From: Symbiodinium natans
Lineage: Eukaryota; Sar; Dinophyceae; Suessiales; Symbiodiniaceae
Assembly (NCBI GenBank): GCA_905221605.1
Contig: CAJNDS010000375.1
Location: 1-64,000, forward strand
Length of the DNA: 64,000 nt
Direction: 5' to 3'
The notes below the pieces were generated by a model. That model searched no databases and was not told where the DNA came from. It was given only the letters and a program-made list of their open reading frames with translations. Within the stretch, counting starts at the first letter, position 1. Each line of letters starts with the position of its first letter. Made by a program: the position numbers and the translations under genes. Below are positions 41,376 through 53,493 of this stretch, in pieces.

Positions 41376-43715
41376 GTGACTCTCCACAATGGGAACACCC
41401 ACCGCCACGCACCAAGCATGCATAAGTCTCACAAGTCATATCCGCACATCCAGTCAATGATTCAAAAGGTCTTGCAGCCGGCCAGCTGGTAGCGGAGGAC
41501 GGATCAGGTTGCTGAGCCACCTTTGCTCGTGCAACTTCAGGCCCCAGGTGTTCCGCCGTTCCACCCCCATTGAGATCTGTTGATGGCTGCTAGATGCTGC
41601 TTGTTGCTGCTTGTTGCTCCTCTTGGCAAGGATACGGGCGAGCCTGTGAAGCTTCAGCAGGGGTTTGGCATCCTCGGGCCACTTTCGCTTAAATGGATAC
41701 AGAGAACGAGAACACGATACTTAGTCCCCACATCTTGATTCAAGGTCGAATGCGAGGGAAGCTGCTGCGAACCCGGAGACAGGTCTGCTCTGCAGCATAG
41801 AAGCTGGGGAAGACTATGTCGTGTGACATTGTGCTTGTTTGCCAGAGATGTATGGTCCCTCGGTCTGAAAGTTAAACCTAACCCGAGTGATTATAGGGTT
41901 TAGGGGTGCGTCCGGCGGGGTATATGCCAAGACGGTTGTCGCCCAGTCCGGTGTAGCGAAAGCAGCTTTCCATCCTTGGTATCTCCCGGTCAGACATGTC
42001 CAGCCATTCTCTAGCATGAGAATCATGAGAAAGAACTTTTATGGCACAGGCAAGTCACAGTGGCCCGCGAGCGAACAAGCGGCCTGTTCCTCAGTGGGTC
42101 GGGTCCCATCTGCCATTTTGCAAGTCAGAGAAGGCCAGTTTCAGCGCATGTGTCCGAAACAACTTCCGGAAACATGTTCAATAGGACGTGGCAAAGTGGT
42201 TGTTGGAGCTTGTAGGAGGTATGTTGACGCATAGCGAAAGTGATAACACGCGGGCGTGGACTTCAAGCCCCAGGCCAGCAATGCCGAGAACACGAGCAAC
42301 GAGCCATGGGCGGCTTAGTACCGCTTACAACAAGAACCCACAGATATGTTGAACTGACAGGTTAAGGACAGGGGTTGTCCACATCATAAGCAGAAGCGAT
42401 GCAAAAGCAAACACAAGCAAGCAGGGGAGCATACAACCCCCCCCCCCCAAAAAAAAAAAAAGCACCTTTGCTGCATGGGGATCGGGGGCAGGTTGGCAGA
42501 GTGTTGGGAAGGGGCAACTTCAAGCATATACTTCTCAAGAAGCTGGCTAATGTAAGGCAAAAACCGAAGTGAGCATGCACTCACGGGCAAGATCTAGATC
42601 TTGCAGGTTCCCAGATTGCACCCTGCGCGTCTTTGTGTTGCCGTCGTGACGCTGAGGATGTTGACGTCATGGCCACAGGCAGCGAGCGATAGGGAGTGCT
42701 CTGCTGAAGATGATTAGCATCGTGGTATCACGAGATTCCGATACCTCATGGATTGTCACAGACTGGTAGGCTCCTTTCTGGGTAGATGCATGGCAACTGT
42801 GCGTGTTCAAAGAGAAAGCAGGACTGGCGCGTTGATGAGAAAGGGACCGTGCTGAAAGGGAAGATGTTCCTGGCACGTGGACACCCTGGATGCTTCTGCC
42901 TGTGACAACTTGCCCCGATATGCATCGTACTAGTACCACCTACAGCAATCTTTGCATAAAGTCTGGTGTCGCTGGTTTCGTCGGATACGTCGGTTCGGGA
43001 TGGCCAACGTACGCTGCAGCGTCAGAGTGTGCAAGGCATGAATCTGTATGCGACATGTAGTCCTATGGCCTAATGTATTGGCAACTAGCGGTTACAGAGA
43101 CTGTAGAATCATTTGTTTCAAGTCTTTGGGCTTCATTATAGGACATCCCAAACTAACTATTCCTGCATTCCGCTCATGACTTTCATGTCTTAAATCATCA
43201 ATCAGACAGTACCCTCGTTCGTTCATCCACCAACTTTCTCAGGTGTTACGGCATGTGCAAGTTCATGCCTGAAGAAAATTGGAAGATGGATCTTAGATAG
43301 CAATAGTTGTTGCTACCATGACATTTCTACAACCTTTGTCTGTCTCTCCTGTGCGTTTTTGCTATCCAGAATTTAGTGCGAAAATTCGCCAGCCCACAAG
43401 CATGGGACCGAATGTATTGAAATGCTCACTTCGAGTCCTACGAAATCGGAAGTCCAAACTCCATCCTTGTAAGCCAGGACATCAAGCGATGAATTCCAAA
43501 AGACCATGCGAAATCAACTTAGCGGCTTAGCGTTCGCTCACAGTCACACATGCGCACGTAATTAGGCATGTTGACAGCTGGCGCTAGCAGCTGTGTAAGA
43601 CGTGGTAACAGCCCAAGGTTCTTCCATTGCCACACGATAACACACCAAAGAAGACCCCATGTCCAGGAAGTAAAGAAACTGGGAGAACATGCTAAGTGGT
43701 AACAAATTCTGAAAA
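41376..43715. other. Region with few exon signals
   Basis: Weak candidates: a minus frame 42667-42939 (SLSHQRASPAFSLNTHSCHA) and a plus frame 43318-43527. C and A runs occur at 42430-42460. Nothing further is supported. Confidence 0.35.
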
Positions 43716-44150
43716 TTACTGTATGAAGAACTGAGACCCAGTAGCTAGATAAGGCGCCTTAACTATAGGTACTGCAGCTGCCGACTTCACACCGAAACAA
43801 CTTTGAAGCCATTGACCGGTCACGCAGCAGCTCCAGTCAGCTGCAGATCCAGCTCTGAAGGGGCTGACTCTGTAGGGTCGCACAAGCTCACTGGCAGAAT
43901 TGCTACGCTTTGGTGGTGCCTGGTCATTCATTATCAAATATGCAAGTGAATGGCTTGATGCGTCTTCAAGCAGCCTGTTGTCCTCGTCTTGACACGCACT
44001 CACCAAAGACAGCGCAGTGAACTCGAAAGGGACATGCGTGCACCGACATGTGATCACGATTGCTGCGCTGTGGCCATCGGGCATGTCAAATTGATGCCGG
44101 TCAACCGTACGGCCATTCTGGAACAAATAGCTCCAGTTTCGAGTGTCGCG
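43716..44150 (-). CDS. Long minus-strand exon candidate
   Basis: 144 open codons after an acceptor-like GGGGCCTAG. Reads NWSYLFQNGRTVDRHQFDMP, DGHSAAIVITCRCTHVPFEF, ACQDEDNRLLEDASSHSLAY, with no low-complexity stretch. Plus-strand frames over the same DNA are shorter (ILEQIAPVSS). Function unknown. Confidence 0.4.
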   Translation of the reverse strand, partial: RDTRNWSYLFQNGRTVDRHQFDMPDGHSAAIVITCRCTHVPFEFTALSLVSACQDEDNRLLEDASSHSLAYLIMNDQAPPKRSNSASELVRPYRVSPFRAGSAADWSCCVTGQWLQSCFGVKSAAAVPIVKAPYLATGSQFFIQ

Positions 44151-44380
44151 CTAGGCCCCAGAAGCAAGAATGACTGCTGCACCATGGGTTTCTGGTATTG
44201 GTAGTGTGCACAGATTTGAATTTGATTGGAAACACCAGGTTGTGCAGAATGCAGGAACATATCTGGCATACTGGTGGTTTGTCAGCTGTCAGGAGGTCTT
44301 GCTTTCTGAGCGTGCTTGAGATGCACGCTGTTGTGGCAATTGTTCTTGGATAGTGTTACTTAGTGTTACTTATGGTTGCC

Positions 44381-44488
44381 ATGGCCTGGCCAGATCACAG
44401 CCAGGCCATCCTGCAGAACTGCTACAATGTCTTCCGCCTCCTGCATTGGGCTGAGCAGTCTCTGCGGCGCTCAGCAGCATCACCCAAG
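44381..44488 (+). CDS. Exon of plus-strand gene
   Basis: Frame MAWPDHSQAILQNCYNVFRL then LHWAEQSLRRSAASPK. Helical. Upstream part of the frame is doubtful. Confidence 0.42.
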
Positions 44489-44667
44489 TTAGGTCTGATG
44501 CTGTCATACCAAACGTTACCGCCCTGCCAAATTCGCAAGAAGCTCACGTGGCATGTAGACATATTGCTTTCCCAGGCATGGAGAAGTACAGGCATTTGTT
44601 AAGGTCGGGCTTGCCAGTCTTTGCAGAATGCTTTGTTGCTCGTTTGGCAACAGTTCAACCAACTTGA

Positions 44668-44823
44668 AAAGAGAAGCCAGAGCCGAACTTGGGGTGGGTC
44701 GTTTGGGCACATCGGTCCCTGCCATTGTCCGGCCAGGCACAGTCCATGCACAAGCTCTTTGACTTGCTGGAGGCCGTCCATTCTTTGCTCCGCATGGAAG
44801 ACTTTGGAAGATTCCTTCTACCT
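44668..44823 (+). CDS. Exon, 52 open codons
   Basis: Frame KEKPEPNLGWVVWAHRSLPL, SGQAQSMHKLFDLLEAVHSL, LRMEDFGRFLLP. The 143-codon minus-strand frame (44516-44947) covers the same bases; I favour plus because neighbours are plus. Confidence 0.4.
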
Positions 44824-45044
44824 TGAAACACTCACAAGCCCAAACGTCACCTTGATCTAGGACTTTGCCGTTCCAGCAGGCCTCAAGCTTCAGGAAGCTA
44901 ATTCTTATCTTCACAGGGCTGCATTTGGGAGCAATACTCAGACACATGATGACTCAATTCTGACACTACGAAGATCTACGAAACTCTGGGCTCATGGATG
45001 TGCATTTCAAGGAAGCATGGAATTGATTGTGTCTTTTGTTTCAG

Positions 45045-45323
45045 TGTGACCTTGGTCTGCAGGACTTTGTGCCAGCTTTTCTAGAGACCGTGGCCCAGCC
45101 CTCAAATCGACAGGAAATCTCACGGCCTGCCTCCGAGACCATATTGAAGACAATCTGTCCTTTGTGGCATGGTATCGCATGTCCGCGCCTTCTTCGGACT
45201 GCCTCGAATCTTCCTTTGGATGTCTCAGCGAAGTTGTCTAGCGGTCTCAGAACTGCTGATCATGCCAAGCTTCAGCAATCCCTGCAATCTCTTTATGCTT
45301 CTGCATCGTACCACATAAGTACC
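45045..45323 (+). CDS. Exon with strong acceptor, 93 codons
   Basis: TCTTTTGTTTCAG precedes CDLGLQDFVPAFLETVAQPS, NRQEISRPASETILKTICPL, later DHAKLQQSLQSLYASAS, stop at 45324. A following frame from 45330 (PEDASDFGIFQELDGFHYGL) is probably the next exon. Function unknown. Confidence 0.52.
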
Positions 45324-45832
45324 TGAGGATGCCAGCGACTTCGGCATTTTCCAGGAGCTGGATGGCTTCCATTACGGCCTGCACTGCCTGCATTGACATG
45401 AGTGTCAAATTGCATGGCAGTCGATGTCAAACCTCCAAGCATCCGCAAACATCTGCAAACTGTCCCCATTCTTGCACAAAGAAATAAAAAGAGGCTCTCC
45501 TTGACAGTAGGGGCTCTCAGGACAGGTCTTGAATATGCGATGTGAAGTCGTTGTGAAACGTAGAGGATGTAGCCTCTCACAGGTCCAGTTGAGCGCAACA
45601 CTTGCGTGTCGATCCACTGCTTCTTGGACCAGGGTTTGCTCCGTTTGCTCCACATGAGTGGATGGGTGCAATTTTCTGCAGCTGTCTTAGGTTGTCTTAG
45701 CCATATCACTGAGAAGCATGTGACAGCTGCACCTGCCTGTGTGTGAGAGAGAGAGAAGCTCTCCAAAGCACACAGCTGCAGCCTTCGTGGCCGACGCAGC
45801 GTGCGCGTAGCATTGTTGCCGGTGAGGACAAG

Positions 45833-45982
45833 ATCCAAGAGCACTTCACATCCATTCGGCACGCTGCGCTGCTTTACAATGCCCATTTGGTCTACACCAA
45901 CCTTGCATTGAGCGACATGAGGCACAATCGGGTGCAGAATTCCTATGAAAAATTTGAGGAATGTACAACTTTTGCAGCGTAG
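45833..45982 (+). CDS. Exon or 3' end of plus-strand gene
   Basis: After GGACAAG the frame reads IQEHFTSIRHAALLYNAHLV and YTNLALSDMRHNRVQNSYEK, FEECTTFAA, with TAG at 45980. Both a GTAGGG donor (45979) and the stop are possible ends. Confidence 0.48.
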   Translation: MQEHFTSIRHAALLYNAHLVYTNLALSDMRHNRVQNSYEKFEECTTFAA

Positions 45983-46326
45983 GGTAAGCCATCATCATTG
46001 TGGAGAACTTGTTAGAAGCCGTCGCTTGTGCTGCAGGGTGCTCTATTCCTACTTGGTTTCCTTCAACGGTGCCGTGTCCAGCTACAAGCTGAACAGACCA
46101 CCCTTCGGCCTAACTGGCTTACTTAATTGGCCTCTTTCTTTGTTTCTTTCGAGTCGAGTCTCGCACTGACGAATTCGCTATTCACTGCTGGAGCCTCTCC
46201 TGATTCACATAGCAGAGACACAGGGTGAGGGACCATTGATGCACAAGTAGCTGCATGGAAGGCAGGATCCCCACTGCTGCTTCACAGCCTGGCGGTGGGA
46301 GTTCCTCGCCCGGCTCTCATTGCTGA

Positions 46327-46803
46327 ATGATCCGTTTGGAATCTGCCACATCTCATCCGAGCAGAAAGCTCATGCAAGATCATGCAAGGTTTGGCCGGGC
46401 GTTTCTGCTCTCCGAGGAGGCTGCACGAGCAGACTGCAGCGGATGTTGTGACATCGATCAGCCTATGCTGTTGCCAGAAGTCTTATTTCCCATTACCCAT
46501 CCATGCTCATCCATGTTCCTCGTCCGCGAAATCTCTTGGAGGAAGATTTTCTCCTTGGCGTTTCGCGGCGGCCGTCAAGTGGGTGGCCCATGCAACAACT
46601 TTGCATCTGCCTTGCAAGGATGCGTGCGGCGCAAGGGAAGGAGACGGGACCAGGACACTCAGGCAGAGAAGGAATATGAAGGCAGCTAAGCAGATGCAGA
46701 AAACAATGAACATGGAAGAAGCTTGCAGAGCAAGGTGGCGGTGCGCGGATGCTTTCTCGCTCATTTTGACCTAGCCACGCATGCTGCAGAAGGCGTAGAC
46801 TAG
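46327..46803 (+). CDS. Coding-like frame with one internal TAA
   Basis: 120 codons to TAA at 46687, then 37 more in the same frame to TAG. Includes SRKLMQDHARFGRAFLLSEE, MFLVREISWRKIFSLAFRGG and, after the stop, ENNEHGRSLQSKVAVRGCFL. Either adjacent exons around an unseen intron or a decayed gene. Confidence 0.38.
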
Positions 46804-46906
46804 CTCGATACTAGAACTAGATGCCACGAGTCATGAAGCAAAAGGTTTAACCATAATCAAATGTTGCCGTCATGGTTCATTTTAAGTATCACCACCCCCT
46901 TAACCT

Positions 46907-47043
46907 AAAACACCGCGGGGGTGGTGACCTTTCTGCTGGAGGCCGCGGTGTTTTTCGGAGGGTTGGGCCCATTCCACGGCCAGGAGACACAGAAAAAACA
47001 CCGTGGGGGGGCGAACCCGGGTTACCACCCCCGCGGTGTTTTT
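46907..47043. mobile_element. MITE-like element with 23-bp inverted ends
   Basis: Ends 'aaaacaccgcgggggtgg' and 'ccacccccgcggtgtttt' pair almost perfectly; a second inner pair ('ggccgcggtgttttt' 46941 and 'aaaaaacaccgtgggg' 46993) is nested. A related sequence in opposite orientation is at 50341-50455. Confidence 0.65.
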
Positions 47044-47109
47044 ATTCTATAAGGCTTATCGAGATCCGGTGATCTTCAGGAGTTTCTTTTCAAGGCTTGA
47101 CCCCCCTTA

Positions 47110-47425
47110 CGTGGAGTGCCTACCCACAGACCTGGAGAATCCCTGAGGGCCTCCCAGAGAATCGGGATTCTCTGCGGGCGGGTACTCCGCATGAACGCTT
47201 CTCTCGTGAGCACTCCAGGGTTGCTTGCGGGATTCTCGGCAGGATTCTCTGAGACTCCAGGGATACCCTGCGGAAGTCTCTGCAAGATTTTTTGGGGTGG
47301 TCACTCTTGTGAGATTTGTTGTAGGACTCTCTGTGCGGGCGGGATTCTCTGCCTGATTTTTGGGGTGAGGGCACTCCAGGCATACTCTGCAGGATTCTGC
47401 GGGCATTCCACTAAAATTCTTGGGA
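47110..47425. repeat. Degenerate repeat of GGGATTCTCTGC/ACTCCAGGG
   Basis: The words 'ggattctctgcgggcggg', 'cactccaggg' and 'caggattctc' recur irregularly. No gene. Confidence 0.5.
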
Positions 47426-47609
47426 AGGCACTCCAGGGATAGCCGAGGTACCGCGGTTGGGAAACGAACAACAACATGCGGTACACCTGTGCAAACAACT
47501 CGTCCACCCAGGAAACCGACATGGATTTTCGTGCAAAAAGGGGCCTGGATAGACATTTTCAGTGGGCATTTTGGTCTTGGTCTCTGGAAGAAGAGGGAAA
47601 CTTCTAGAA

Positions 47610-47780
47610 AATCACAATAGCTAAGCCCTAAGCCTTAAACCTAAACCTGACAAATCCCAGACCTTAACCCTAAACCCAAAACGAAAACCTTAGACAGCAA
47701 CCCTAAACCCTGAACCCGCCAAACGCCCCAAACCCAAATCTGAAACCGTAAAACCTCAGCCTTAAAACCAGAAACAAATC
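47610..47780. repeat. Telomere-like CCCTAAA block
   Basis: Degenerate 'taagccctaagcc', 'ccctaaaccc' and related words. Confidence 0.6.
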
Positions 47781-47819
47781 TAGCCTCTTTTCAGGGGGTG
47801 GATATACATTTTTCCGGTC

Positions 47820-49680
<1,861 letters not shown>

Positions 49681-50004
49681 GGTCTGCCAGCACTCCATAG
49701 AGGCAGAAAAAACCCTCTCTGGGCAAACGGGGTACTCGCAGGATTTTAGCGGTTTAAGCCTTTGTTTGGGGTTTGGAAGCTAGAAGGCGTGGGTGCGTGC
49801 GTTGATTGTTGGATTGTCCCGAGTCTTGTGGTTGCCACATCGTGAAAAGACCCTTGGCCAGGTCCTTTTTTTTGGAAGTCTGCAAGGTGGGGGCTTCAAT
49901 TGTTTGTCTGACTCGTATCCTGTTTGTTAAACCACGGTGGCGGCCAGTTTTGGGAGTGGAAGAGAACTAAGTTTCAGCATCCTGATAATCAAGAGAAGAT
50001 CCAG

Positions 50005-50275
50005 TGCCTCGTCTCCTTTGCACCCGTTTTCTGGGCAGTGCAAGATCACAGTATCCAAAGTAGTGGCGCAAAGAACACGTTAAGTGGAGCCCCGAGATAT
50101 ATATCAAGCCCTGTTTTTTGAAAAGTTTGAAGCGGGGGGTCCAGTATCTCGTTGCCTGGGCAGTCGGTTTTTGGCACAGGGCAGGATTGCAGAGTCCATA
50201 ATAGTTGCAAAAAATGAGTTTAAGCGGAACCCCGACATACACCTTAAGCCCAGTTTTTTGATGGGTTAGAAATCC
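50005..50275. repeat. Imperfect tandem duplication, ~135-bp unit
   Basis: 'ccagtgcctcgtctcc..' and 'ccagtatctcgttgcc..' start two units that share 'gggcagt', 'agcccngttttttga' and related blocks. Confidence 0.65.
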
Positions 50276-50340
50276 CAAACGTGGTTTTTTTTAATGTTTT
50301 TCGGCTTCGGATTTGGGCGAGGTGCGGGTGCGAAAACCAA

Positions 50341-50455
50341 GGAAAAACACCGAACCCCCCAGGACCCCAATCGAAAAAAAAACTGCGGGGGTCCCCCCCC
50401 CCCCCTCCGGTGTTTTTCTTAAGGGGTGGTGATATTTTAAGTGCTTCACCTAGGT
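50341..50455. mobile_element. Relative of the 46907 element, inverted
   Basis: 'aaaaacaccg' (50343) and 'cggtgttttt' (50408) enclose C-rich DNA. The flank 'ggggtggtgatattttaagtg' is the complement of 'ttttaagtatcaccaccccc' at 46880, so the pair bounds the 3.5-kb repeat island. Confidence 0.6.
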
Positions 50456-50623
50456 TTCAAGAAGCAGAGCCGACACACCGACTTACAGCGTTGCTGGAGG
50501 GACAAGCCCGGTGAATGAGATGCCTGCACAAACCACATCCAGCACATTTGAGCACCACTCGGGCCATTTCCGACTGAGCGGAGAATGATAAAAACCCTTG
50601 TGGCCCTTGCATCTTCCCTTATC

Positions 50624-50980
50624 CTAGCTGACGACTCGCAATAACAATCTTTTGCTGCAGCCCCGAACCCATGGGGCGCCCCGCAGTTGATGGCACTTTA
50701 GGCCGCTAAAGTGGTACCGACCAGCAATAGCCCAAACTTGGCAAGAAGGCCGGCACTTGTTCTTGACTTCGCTTGCCGACGCATGGCATCGCCATGACAG
50801 TCGAGAAAGCCACCTCTGCTCTGGATCTGGACCTCCAGGCCAGTGAGATCCATTCAAAGTAGCCACGATGTTGTTTCGATGGGCACGTGTTTCTATAGGA
50901 GGGACAATTGCACCAAGCTGACTGGCGAGGCGGTAGAAAATGTCCCGCGAGAGACTTGACTGCATCATCGGTACGAGCAA
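50624..50980 (-). CDS. Minus-strand open frame
   Basis: 118 codons, e.g. QSSLSRDIFYRLASQLGAIV and RAHRNNIVATLNGSHWPGGP. Good composition but overlaps a plus-strand exon candidate (50900-50957, KLTGEAVENVPRET). Unresolved. Confidence 0.3.
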   Translation of the reverse strand: MLVPMMQSSLSRDIFYRLASQLGAIVPPIETRAHRNNIVATLNGSHWPGGPDPEQRWLSRLSWRCHASASEVKNKCRPSCQVWAIAGRYHFSGLKCHQLRGAPWVRGCSKRLLLRVVS

Positions 50981-51176
50981 AGCAGAAGATTTGACAAGAT
51001 TTGACGCAGCACCCGAATCGATGAAGGGCGGAAGTCGGGCGGGACTTGCTTGGCCACAGACTCAGGACACCTTGGTTGCTCTCCTTCGACGAAAGGACAT
51101 GTATAGGGTACGTACAGAAAGGGCACTACCCCCTCGCGTTGCCGAGCAATGTCTTTTTGTCTCCCGCCTGCGACAG
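50940..51176 (+). CDS. Plus-strand open frame from ATG
   Basis: MSRERLDCIIGTSKAEDLTR then FDAAPESMKGGSRAGLAWPQ and TQDTLVALLRRKDMYRVRTE. May be exon plus intron; leads to the better supported exon at 51177. Confidence 0.38.
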
Positions 51177-51226
51177 GACAAGGAAGTAAAGACCACTCAA
51201 GGAAAGCTTGAGAAGCTCGAAGAAAG
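51177..51226 (+). CDS. Coiled-coil exon with GTATGT donor
   Basis: TGCGACAG|GAC..AAAG|GTATGT reads DKEVKTTQGKLEKLEE, leaving phase 2. Both sites are near consensus. Confidence 0.52.
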
Positions 51227-51256
51227 GTATGTCAAGGCGCACTGGGAGAAGTGCAG

Positions 51257-51336
51257 CAGCGAATCAAGCTTCTTTAGGATCATCAGCCGACTGCTTGCGG
51301 GGCCCACTCAGTGACTGGCTTCAGTACTCAAGACAG
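51257..51336 (+). CDS. Exon of plus-strand gene
   Basis: AGTGCAG then ANQASLGSSADCLRGPLSDW and LQYSRQ, ending CAG|GTAGTG. The phase does not join simply with the preceding exon. Confidence 0.4.
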
Positions 51337-51587
51337 GTAGTGAACTTGGATGCGTGTTCTGTTCGTTCAATTTTGTACATTATCTCCGTCTCAACTCAAC
51401 CGCGTTCTACTAGACACTACTAACTAGTAGGTGGGCTTCGGTCCTGACCGATCTCGGTCTGCCATGCGCACGCCATCTTGTCTAGGCAAGATCCGATCCT
51501 AATGCTTCATGCAGTGGGCTGCTAAGTCAGGGTGCAGCAGCGTCGAAACTTGAACGAAAAGCCGAGCTATTAATGATACGTCTCCAG

Positions 51588-51634
51588 CTTATGGGAGGTT
51601 GTTCGCTTCAACAAGATCCTCATGGAGGCACGCA
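51588..51634 (+). CDS. Exon with GTAAGA donor
   Basis: TCTCCAG then LWEVVRFNKILMEAR, ending CGCA|GTAAGA. Confidence 0.45.
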
Positions 51635-51660
51635 GTAAGATTTGCACAAGTCCGTCGCAG

Positions 51661-51742
51661 TTCGCGGCCCGGCCCTGCCATGCGCAAAGCTAAGCATGTC
51701 ACGAAGCGTCTGGCCACGTCAGCCCGACACGATGCGCCGAAC
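51661..51742 (+). CDS. Basic exon with GTAAGA donor
   Basis: Frame SRPGPAMRKAKHVTKRLATS then ARHDAPN, ending AAC|GTAAGA after the acceptor-like GTCGCAG. Confidence 0.45.
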
Positions 51743-51827
51743 GTAAGAAGCATTCACTATCAGCATTGGCTAACCTGCGACAGATCATGCCCATGTCCAA
51801 GCAGGACGACCCCAAGCCTGCTTCCAG

Positions 51828-51918
51828 ATGTGGGTGTTCCCGTGCCAGGATCGTCAATCCTTCCAGCGCTTCTGTCACGAGCTGCTCCCCGAATGTGCAT
51901 GCGTCCAAGTTTCAGAAG
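51828..51918 (+). CDS. Exon with clean splice sites
   Basis: GCTTCCAG|ATG..GAAG|GTACTC, 91 nt. Reads MWVFPCQDRQSFQRFCHELL then PECACVQVSE. Cys-rich and aromatic. Followed by (TG)n and a G run at 51991-52070 in the intron. Confidence 0.52.
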
Positions 51919-52507
51919 GTACTCGGAAGACGAAAGGCAAGCCATGCGTTTCTGTTTCTGTCAGAGATGGCACACAACCAATCGCACAAAATGTGTGTGT
52001 GTGTGTGTGTGTTTGTTTGTTTGTTTGTTTGGTTTTTGTTGTTTCCGGGGCGGCAGGGGGGGGGGGGGGAATGCGCCATGTAGCTTTCTAACACTTTCCT
52101 CTCAGTCTTCATGTAACGCCCAGCGCGGCAAACTCAGTGAGTCAGTGAGGTGTATCAAGCGAAAGGACAGCACCGGAGCTTTGTTGCTGTGAAACCATTT
52201 GTAAACTGCTTGGTCGTGTATTCATCGTATTGCTACCTGCTGCCAGAGTGGATACTCACAGATCCTGGCTTGAGCTAGCCGGCTACCGGCAGACATGCCT
52301 GGGGCGTCACCCCCTGGCCCACCATAAAGGCAAGAACAACAAAAGGAAGAGGGAGCGAAGGAATGTGCGAAGGGGGGAGGGGCTCCGGCTGCAAACCCTC
52401 ATGGCCGCGGAAAGAAGAAGGAAGGACGAGTGTTACCGCACGACCAGAACCATGCCCCAACAAACAGAAGACTCCCAGGCCAGAAAAGACAGCTCCAGAC
52501 CCTTTGA

Positions 52508-52777
52508 GAATGGAGAAAGCCCGAAAGCAAATTGAGAGATGTCAAGGATGGAGCCTTCGAAGAAGCTGCTGCACAAGAGGCACCAACCGATTTGATGCTT
52601 GGCACAAGAAGTTGTACTACTTCTACCGTAGTACTTCGTGGGGTTGCTTTGGTGATATGCACTGCATGTCTTTGTATGTTGTTGTTGCCAAGAGGGCAAG
52701 AAGAACCTAGGAATGAACTGCTTCGACAGCTGGCTGTGTGGAGGCGTTCGCTTCCCAGGATGTTGTCTGTTACCTGA
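52508..52777 (+). CDS. Frame with one membrane segment
   Basis: 90 codons without a stop. Acidic region KLRDVKDGAFEEAAAQEAPT, then TVVLRGVALVICTACLCMLL as a likely transmembrane helix, then LPRGQEEPRNELLRQLAVWR. Starts in an open frame without ATG, so it is probably the last exon of a membrane protein; stop TGA 52778 region. Confidence 0.45.
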   Translation, partial: EWRKPESKLRDVKDGAFEEAAAQEAPTDLMLGTRSCTTSTVVLRGVALVICTACLCMLLLPRGQEEPRNELLRQLAVWRRSLPRMLSVT

Positions 52778-53070
52778 TTGGTGTTCCATCTCGATTTCAC
52801 GTTTTGGCCGTCACATCCAGCATTGCCTCCTCTGCGATGCCAGCACCCTACCTAAAGAGATGCATGTGCGCCACACTGTTGGGGAAGGTACCGAGTGGAA
52901 ATGACTGGGGAGAGGTTATCATGAGCTTATTTCTTCATCGGTCAGTTGGTATACATGTTCATCATCTGTCTGCCTCATGTCAGAGGCCGAAAGGATTCAT
53001 GCATTCTTGGCTTGAGCTTTGAGCAATCAGAGCCTTTGTTAGCAACAGCAATCGAGAGCATCTGAGAGCA

Positions 53071-53493
53071 ATGGCGTTTCACTTGAGGATCACGATGTTC
53101 ATCGCAGCAACAGGCGCTACCGCACTGCCTGCATTTCCGCCTTCCTGGGGATCCCCACCCGAAGTCATGACCATGGACTACGGCCCATTGGCAGGAGGGT
53201 ATGGTCACGGATCAAGCTCGCTGTCTACTTGGATCTACCAGAACATTCAAGATGACATCTCTGCTGGCCAACCGCAATACCCCCCAGACTTCGGCCCACC
53301 GCCTAAGATGCAGACACGGGACCTCCGGCCCCTGCCTTTCGGCTACGGCTTCGGCTCCGGAACCATGGCCAAATGGCTGGCCAAGCAGGCCAAGCAGGTC
53401 TACGACGAGAGTCCAGAGGAGTTTGAAGGCACCCGCTTGGAGAAGAGTGGCCACGGACATCGAGACTTGAGACCGATGGAAGTCGTCCAGTGA
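53071..53493 (+). CDS. Small secreted protein with internal duplication
   Basis: Complete 140-residue frame, ATG to TGA, no intron needed. Residues 1-19 form a hydrophobic signal-peptide-like start (MAFHLRITMFIAATGATAL). Two ~45-residue repeats follow, ~23-66 and ~71-115, each with PPxxGxPP, a D-Y/L..PL motif, GYGxGS and an amphipathic helix; a third partial copy of the GHRDLRP type ends the protein. Rich in Gly, Pro and Tyr. No family recognised; secretion and a matrix or surface role are inferred. Its codon use and lack of introns set it apart from neighbouring exons. Confidence 0.7.
   Translation: MAFHLRITMFIAATGATALPAFPPSWGSPPEVMTMDYGPLAGGYGHGSSSLSTWIYQNIQDDISAGQPQYPPDFGPPPKMQTRDLRPLPFGYGFGSGTMAKWLAKQAKQVYDESPEEFEGTRLEKSGHGHRDLRPMEVVQ

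Noticed and set aside
44516-44947. 143-codon minus-strand frame
   Set aside because: Covers the plus-strand exon 44668-44823; kept as an alternative only.
45293-45925. 210-codon minus-strand frame, the longest non-repeat frame in the window
   Set aside because: It lies opposite better plus-strand exons (45045-45323 and 45833-45982) that have splice sites and better composition, so it is likely their mirror.
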